Shown: positions 59,901 through 64,000 of the stretch, one piece after another
Position numbering within the stretch: position 1 is the first letter of the stretch
Layout of the letters: the number at the start of each line of letters is the position of its first letter
Assembly: GCF_000741215.1 (NCBI RefSeq)
Contig: NZ_JGYX01000004.1
Span: 1 to 64,000, forward strand
Direction: 5' to 3'
DNA: 64,000 nucleotides
Source of the DNA: Bifidobacterium pullorum subsp. gallinarum
GTDB taxonomy: Bacteria > Actinomycetota > Actinomycetes > Actinomycetales > Bifidobacteriaceae
Position numbers and translations under genes: made by a program
Notes under the pieces: generated by a model
The model's input: the letters and a program-made list of their open reading frames with translations, nothing else
What the model was told of the DNA's origin: nothing
Database searches by the model: none

Positions 59901-62078
59901 CGTCTGGGTGATTTCGGCGGCAATATACGGCTCGGATTCCAGCGAAGTGGTCATGCTCTCGACACCCACGGGCTCGCTGTCAATCGAAATGGACGGGCGG
60001 GCATCCTTATCGGCGCCGGTGGCACGGACCGCCTGCTCGCCGCGCAGGAACTGGCCGTCGACCATGTTCAGGCGGACTTCGGAATCATCGTAATCCGTAC
60101 CGACGATGGTCTTCGGCTCGCTTTGCACCGGGGCACCGATGCCATTGGAAGCCTCCACGTAATACTCGATCGAGGCCTTGCGGATCAGGTCGATCTTGTT
60201 CATCACATAGCTATAGGTATCGCTGCCCGCAGCCTTCACCAGGTTGTGGGAGGTGTACCCGGATCCTCCCGAAGTCCTGGTGTACAGCGTCACGCGTTTG
60301 ACGTCGGTGCCGGTGCAACGCACGTCAAACGTGAAGGTCACATCCTCGTCGGCGCCGAAGGTGGACGGCGTGGAATCGGCGATATCGGGAGCGGTGACGT
60401 TCTGGGGGAACGTGTATGCAGTGGCGCGGATGTCGGATGGAGCCACACTGCCCGGGGTGGCGGGCTGATCGATGCTGGCAAGCGTACTCTCATTCGTGCC
60501 GCCGGCATAGACGTAACGCAGGGTGTTCGACCCACTGGAGTCCGCGGTGTATGCCGCCGACGAAACCAAGGTTTTGGTCTTGGTGCTGATTTTCATCAGA
60601 CGTGCCGAGCTGTTGGACATGCCCGCCGAATGGATGGTGAACAGGTCCTTACCCATCGTGAGCGCATGCTCGCCGGTCAGGTCGAACTCATTGTTGAAAT
60701 CGGTGTCGGTCAGGTCGTCGTTCGAACCGTTCTTGATCCAAAACACCGCAGAATCGCCGGCGGCGATCTTGATGTCGGCCTGATCGGCGCCCCACTCCAC
60801 GTCTCCGGCATCGCCCTGTTCCGGATAGCTGTAGTAGATGGTGTAGGCGTCAGAGAAGTCAACAGTTTGATCAGAGACGTTCGTGACTTCGATGAACTCG
60901 TATCCGTCGGCCCCGCCGACATTGGCGGAGTTCGGATCCATCTCGGTGATGACCAGCGGGACCAGCGCCTGCTCATACCCGCTCTGGTTCACGGAGAGCG
61001 CGATCTGCGCACCTTCCTGCGTGGTGACGAGCCCCTCGTCATCGGTGACGACGAAACGGTACGCCATCGTGCCCTTGCCCGCGAACGTGCCGGAGGGGAT
61101 GGCGAACGACCACACGTCGTTCTCGACGGTGCCGGCGAGGTTCGAGTCGACATAGTCGGTATCGGTGTCGGTCTTCCACTGCAACGCCACCGAGGCGATG
61201 TGCTCGTTACCATCGGATACGGCGATCTGCGCCTTCAGCGTGATGGCGTCGGTGTCATAGACGACCTCCGGCAGTTCGCTGACATCGGTGATGATGGTCT
61301 CGCGATCGGACTGGACAGGCCAAGATTCCGGCTTCTGTCCTTCGACAAGCGAACCAGGCGTGGCGGAGTTGTCAGTGCTGAGCGTACCGACGCCATTGGC
61401 GTCATAAGAAAGGTTCAGCGTGGTGTCCGCCGCGCCTCCGCCGTCATAGCCAACGGTGTTGGTGGCGCCGGTGGACTTCCGGGTCAACACAAGGGTACGG
61501 GCGCTCCCGTTCGCCATGCCCTCGCCTTTGGAGACGGTGAACAGGTTGACGCCGTACTGCAGCTGCGGGTCGACGCCGGACGCATCCTGCCAGAAGGCAT
61601 TGAAACAGGCAGCGAGATCCTGCCCTTCCAGATCGGATTCGAATTGCGCAAAATTGTCCCACAGCACGATGGACGCCCCAGGTTGGACGGCCACATCCAA
61701 GGAGGCGTCGGCGGCCGCGGATTCGAAAGCCTCGGGGGTCCAGTCGACCCCGTTGTAGGTCAGGCTCAGGTCGCTGATGTTCACAGGCTCCGCACCCATG
61801 TTCGTCAGCTCGATGTATTCGCCGGCGTCCACCATGGTGTCGACGCCGCCGACAGTGTTACCGGTGTTGACGGCAAGCTCGGTGATGACCACCGGCATGC
61901 CGCCGGCGATGGCTGCGCCCGTCGCTGCAAGCGGCGTGACACTGTACGCATTCTGCGCAGATTCATCAGCATAGGCGCTGACGGTGGTCACGCATGGCAC
62001 CGCAGCCAGCGAGACGCCCAAGGCGAGCGCCGCCAGACGGCGAGCGCACCGCGATGATTGGGGAAGAATGTGACGCAT
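57000..62078 (-). CDS. Large secreted, wall-anchored lamin-tail/metallophosphatase protein
   Basis: A 1692-residue surface protein. Signal peptide to ~38 (VSAYA/DES). Lamin-tail-like regions lie at ~62-240 (MPVVITELAVN, EYIELTNMG) and ~373-550 (VPLVITEMDPN, YEFIEVTNVS). Ig-like or bridging segments fill 560-1020 and 1020-1220. A calcineurin-type phosphoesterase at ~1248-1520 has WESDTQYYN, HTGDVVDN, AGNHDVDHK, NFHEY and SGHYHSA. After a Gly/Gln/Ser/Pro-rich tail (SGGQQPSGGQQ repeats, 1625-1650) come a noncanonical sorting motif PADTG (1656-1660), a hydrophobic helix and an RSRGGRHRV tail. A surface nucleotidase or phosphatase role is plausible. Monocistronic. Confidence 0.9.
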   Translation of the reverse strand: MRHILPQSSRCARRLAALALGVSLAAVPCVTTVSAYADESAQNAYSVTPLAATGAAIAGGMPVVITELAVNTGNTVGGVDTMVDAGEYIELTNMGAEPVNISDLSLTYNGVDWTPEAFESAAADASLDVAVQPGASIVLWDNFAQFESDLEGQDLAACFNAFWQDASGVDPQLQYGVNLFTVSKGEGMANGSARTLVLTRKSTGATNTVGYDGGGAADTTLNLSYDANGVGTLSTDNSATPGSLVEGQKPESWPVQSDRETIITDVSELPEVVYDTDAITLKAQIAVSDGNEHIASVALQWKTDTDTDYVDSNLAGTVENDVWSFAIPSGTFAGKGTMAYRFVVTDDEGLVTTQEGAQIALSVNQSGYEQALVPLVITEMDPNSANVGGADGYEFIEVTNVSDQTVDFSDAYTIYYSYPEQGDAGDVEWGADQADIKIAAGDSAVFWIKNGSNDDLTDTDFNNEFDLTGEHALTMGKDLFTIHSAGMSNSSARLMKISTKTKTLVSSAAYTADSSGSNTLRYVYAGGTNESTLASIDQPATPGSVAPSDIRATAYTFPQNVTAPDIADSTPSTFGADEDVTFTFDVRCTGTDVKRVTLYTRTSGGSGYTSHNLVKAAGSDTYSYVMNKIDLIRKASIEYYVEASNGIGAPVQSEPKTIVGTDYDDSEVRLNMVDGQFLRGEQAVRATGADKDARPSISIDSEPVGVESMTTSLESEPYIAAEITQTDIFFYNSFTRKLDIQGTPSESDWQENVIGSFDDGTYGDTATVSFPVPLDMVEDNTIKMYMNAGTKSSATDILSDGTVNSENADNYQASNIRLVLPDGTTLHASKATAGVSPGTAGKVTEEDVTEEVANPANSIKIGDSSGQYEYILLEFEIPETSVAANQYLWDTTTVADGEHTVSAEFGANRAEATVTVDNTKPVITPDIADEENSGKDVKRGTITIDAEASDITSGIAEGSLGATLANGQSEAEPIELPYTTSSVDLPAGEHTVTFTVSDNAGNTTSAEVTFTTPEEDPTVTAVESQDGAEPTLSVSAADESNDELGVTFYRGEAMVPGETDKIASSQGTTRQSGVADGTQGTALSAEDAAKLNADDKATVTTTAEDAGFPYQSFTVKVPESLAADATASTTIRWNGSAEAGSDLYAFVRNVTTGAWDQVARVQANGKGKATIEQNVANADHVADGAMTVVIQNGAGYAPGDLTAASSLDGVAAQADGEISTINGVNGEPVISMTDDPISQADTPRQDYDFTFAWESDTQYYNANYDDNGYFEHQKNIHTWLLENRDRMNISYMFHTGDVVDNAELDDQWARADEQYRRLDEAGFPYGVLAGNHDVDHKTEDYTQFSARFGENRYNSNPWYGGSYKNNKGHYDLVSAGGIDFIMVYMGWGIGDEEIEWMNDVLARYPDRVAILNFHEYLLASGGLGLIPQEVYQRVVAPNENVKMVLSGHYHSAQKTVSQVDTDGDGVADRNVVNMLFDYQGMEEGGKGYLRLMHVNTADGTMSVRTYSPSLNEYGSESVATSEFAPSDEEFVIHLNELGIDTTQADRPKTLTTDSFRVDVLGGEVIGTALIEPAQSDSDDVRTASIVWRDAPEGVQGWYAKVTSPYGGSATSAVDYVTVGVGTGEQQPSDGQQPSGGQQPSGGQQSSSSGRPDGEKPADTGAGVMVPTVIAAVALLIAGSCMALRSRGGRHRV

Positions 62079-62419
62079 GTTTTCTCTTTCTCATAGGCAG
62101 CCGCTCCCAAGAAGGAATGGCGTCCCCACTCTAAGAGCGCACCGACAGGCACCATGCGGACGTTCCGTTCGATTTCCCCGCATAGTCGTCAAGTATTCTT
62201 CGCGCGTTCGCGTTTTGTACACTTACCCCGCCGTCCCGTTGATGCGCCACACGCCATGCATCAATTACACGTTGCGCATATTTGTGGCGATAATGTGCGT
62301 ATCAACAGTGAAGTATTGACATCTCGATGTTGAGATCCTCGCCTCACGGCACCCACAGCGTTGAGGCCGGCCATCACCACGGCGCATCCACCACCCATTG
62401 ACACGCAAAGGAGCACCAC
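62079..62419. other. Divergent intergenic region
   Basis: About 340 bases between the surface protein gene and the oxidoreductase pseudogene. An inverted repeat ATCTC-N6-GAGAT at 62321-62336 could be an operator. No gene is seen; an AAAGGAG ribosome site for the downstream reading frame is at about 62407-62413. Confidence 0.45.
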
Positions 62420-63618
62420 ATGGCACTGCAAACCCTGCTCGAACCGCTTGAAATCAACCATATGACCCTGAAGAACCGCATCATGTTCCCGCCGATGACC
62501 ACCGGCTACGAGGCACGCGACGGTTCCATCACCGAGCAGAGCATCAACTTCTACAAGCGCGTGGCCGAAGGCGGTGCCTCCTACATCGTGCTCGGCGACC
62601 GTGACCCCGTGCGCACTATCTCCCCCACGCCCAAGCTCGTCAACGATGATCAGATCCCCTCGTTCAAGGCCCTGGCCGACGCGCTGCACGAATTCGATTG
62701 CAAGCTCGGCCTGCAGGTGTTCCACCCGGAGTACGACACGGTGGCCGTGGCCGAACTCTTCGCCAAAGGCGACATGGCCGGCGCCCGGGCCAAACTGCAC
62801 CATGACATGCAGCATTACATCAATGAAGTCACCGGCGAACGCCTTCAGGAGATCCTCGTCCATATCACCGCGCTGGCCCGCCGCGCCACGCAGGCCGGTG
62901 CGGACGCCATCGAGGTGCACGGCGACCGTCTGATCGGCTCGCTGTGTTCGCCGCTGATCAACCAACGCACCGACGAGTACGGCGGCAGCTTCGAGAACCG
63001 CACGCGCTTCGCCCGCGCGGTCGTGCGCGCCATCCGTGAGGGTTCGCCGGACATCTGCATCGACTACAAGCTGCCGATCATCACCGAGAACCCGCAGCTC
63101 GGCCGCGGCGGCCTGTTCATCGACGAGGCGGTGGAACTCGCCAAGCTGCTTGAGGCCGACGGCGTCGACACCTTCCATGTCGGTCAGGCCAACCACACCG
63201 GTAATCTCAACGACACCATCCCCGCGATGGGCACGCGTCCCGAATGCTTCATGGCGCCGTACGCCCGCCGCATCAAGGAGGCCGTGTCCGTGCCGGTCTC
63301 CACGGTGGGACGCATCATGACCCCGGAGGACGGCTACGAGTACAAGCGTGTCATCACGCCCGCCGGGACGCCGCGGAAGATCGCGGTGGTCGGCGGCGGC
63401 CTGGTCGGAGCGGAGACCGCCGAGTACATCGCCCAAGGCGATTGCGAGGTCACCATCGTCGAGATGATGGGGCAGATCGCCGCCGAGGAGTGACCTTCGA
63501 CACCGCCGCGCTCGAAGAGCACGGCATCAAGGTCACGCTGGTCGGCGACTGCAATGGCAAGGCTGCGGACATCAACCGCGCCGTGGAGGAAGGCTATCTG
63601 GCCGCCACCGCCGCCTGA
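62420..63618 (+). pseudogene. FMN/FAD enoate reductase (2,4-dienoyl-CoA reductase/NADH:flavin oxidoreductase type), internally deleted
   Basis: The first 357-codon frame has an old-yellow-enzyme FMN barrel (LLEPLEINHMTLKNRIMFPP, ADAIEVHGDRLIGSL, QRTDEYGGSFENRTRF, STVGRIMTPEDGYE). Full-length relatives continue with a Cys-rich 4Fe-4S motif and a ~300-residue FAD/NAD domain. Here the barrel jumps to the FAD-binding start RKIAVVGGGLVGAETAEYIA and stops at 63493. The end of the FAD domain (VTFDTAALEEHGIKVTLVGDCNGKAADINRAVEEGYLAA) follows in another frame to 63618. Iron-sulfur cysteines and ~80 residues of the NAD region are missing. At least two deletions and a frame change are needed. Confidence 0.88.
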
Positions 63619-63635
63619 CACACCCGGCTTCGTTC

Positions 63636-63729
63636 GGACTCTGATGCATCGTGACTCTGACATATTCCACAGAACCGCGGAATAACAACGTTTTTTGGAA
63701 AGCATCAGAGTCACGATGCATCAGAGTCC
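63636..63729. repeat. Perfect 25-bp inverted repeat around a 44-base AT-richer core
   Basis: Arms at 63636-63660 and 63705-63729 are exact reverse complements and begin GGACTCTGATGC. Within each arm GACTCTGA occurs twice. The 44-base loop has ATTCC/GGAAT and a TTTTTT run. It could be a bidirectional terminator, or a miniature inverted-repeat element. Confidence 0.85.
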
Positions 63730-63758
63730 GGAGAGTTCGGGAGTGTTGAGCCTCAATG

Positions 63759-63806
63759 CGTCAGGGTCCGAGGGTGTCAGAGTCCGAGGGCGCCAGAATC
63801 CGAAGG
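63759..63806. repeat. Three degenerate 16-bp tandem units
   Basis: CGTCAGGGTCCGAGGG, TGTCAGAGTCCGAGGG and CGCCAGAATCCGAAGG follow each other exactly. Their TCAGAGTCC core matches the outer arm of the adjacent inverted repeat. Confidence 0.75.
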
Positions 63807-63847
63807 TGCCGTGGACCGGGACAGGAACGGGATCCGGGCAGACGCAA

Positions 63848-64000
63848 TCAGCGGAGATCCTTGACGAACCAGTGCTGGCTGCCGGTCAGCGGGTAGCCCT
63901 GAATCTCCCCGATCTGGCGGTAGCCGTACTTCGGGTAGAAGTCGCGCCCTTGGAAATCGAAGGTGTTGAGCAGCGCATACCGGCAGCCGTGCTCGCGCCC
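63848..64000 (-). CDS. GNAT N-acetyltransferase, C-terminal end only (window edge)
   Basis: The last 50 codons of a minus-strand gene that begins beyond the right edge. The piece reads ...CRYALLNTFDFQGRDFYPKYGYRQIGEIQGYP and ends HWFVKDLR. That is the beta6-beta7 end of a GNAT fold, with FDFQGRDFYPKYGYR the usual C-terminal signature of the RimI-like GCN5 family members. Substrate unknown; the acetyl-CoA motif A would be upstream and is not visible. Confidence 0.85.
   Translation of the reverse strand, partial: GREHGCRYALLNTFDFQGRDFYPKYGYRQIGEIQGYPLTGSQHWFVKDLR

Larger units (their letters stand above)
63619..63847. other. Intergenic region with inverted and tandem repeats
   Basis: Short region between the pseudogene and the GNAT gene; it holds the 25-bp inverted repeat and the 16-bp tandem units described below. 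Confidence 0.6.

Overview
The window looks like a piece of a Bifidobacterium chromosome. The left edge is the 3' part of a 16S rRNA gene on the minus strand. The DNA is GC-rich, ribosome binding sites are strong GGAGG-type, and the housekeeping gene order (rpmE-prfA-prmC, tsaC-wecA-like, guaB, orn) is actinobacterial. The xylan-sugar gene set (GH8, GH120, GH43, xylose isomerase and xylulokinase, several ABC sugar importers, ROK and LacI regulators) fits gut bifidobacteria. I cannot name the species from sequence alone.

Layout. 1-1.5 kb: 16S rRNA, running off the left edge. 2-15 kb: housekeeping genes, mostly on the minus strand (citrate synthase, methionine aminopeptidase, an HdeD-like membrane protein, an Ssb-like protein, ProS, a Pif1-like helicase, oligoribonuclease), plus an M13 peptidase on the plus strand and an AAA/PD-(D/E)XK ATPase of the kind scattered through gut anaerobes. 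15-22.4 kb: guaB, a WecA/MraY-type transferase, tsaC, prmC, prfA, rpmE and a CAT-anticodon tRNA, with a sugar O-acetyltransferase lying in opposite orientation among them. 22.4-23.1 kb: a lone YkoE-like ECF substrate component.

23-56.4 kb: a pentose-sugar island. It opens with a divergent ROK regulator/xylulokinase pair. Next is a long minus-strand gene train, read from 42.9 kb down to 27.1 kb. It contains an Opp/Dpp-type ABC importer (binding protein, two permeases, two ATPases), GH43 and GH120 beta-xylosidases, a type-B carboxylesterase, a GH8 reducing-end xylose-releasing exo-oligoxylanase, a SASA-type esterase, an iron alcohol dehydrogenase, a short-chain dehydrogenase stub and an acetyltransferase. 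Two insertion sequences (a frameshifted IS30-type and an intact IS3-type) sit at 43.2-46.1 kb. Beyond them are a second importer of the MalEFG type, a LacI regulator, an MFS transporter with another GH43, and xylA. None of the hydrolases has a signal peptide. This implies import of (acetylated, arabinosylated) xylo-oligosaccharides and cytoplasmic breakdown to xylose, then xylulose, then xylulose 5-phosphate. One 17-bp operator-like sequence recurs at four promoters (xylR/xylB, Opp binding protein, MalE-type binding protein, xylA), so one regulator probably controls the whole island. A second motif links lacI, the MalE-type gene and the GH43-MFS pair.

56.4-64 kb: an intergenic hairpin-repeat array, then a 1692-residue secreted, wall-anchored protein with two lamin-tail-like regions and a metallophosphatase domain, a decayed FMN/FAD oxidoreductase pseudogene, a 25-bp perfect inverted repeat with degenerate tandem repeats, and the C-terminal end of a GNAT acetyltransferase. 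Unexplained structure is concentrated in the repeat arrays at 51.36-51.60, 56.61-56.84 and 63.63-63.81 kb.
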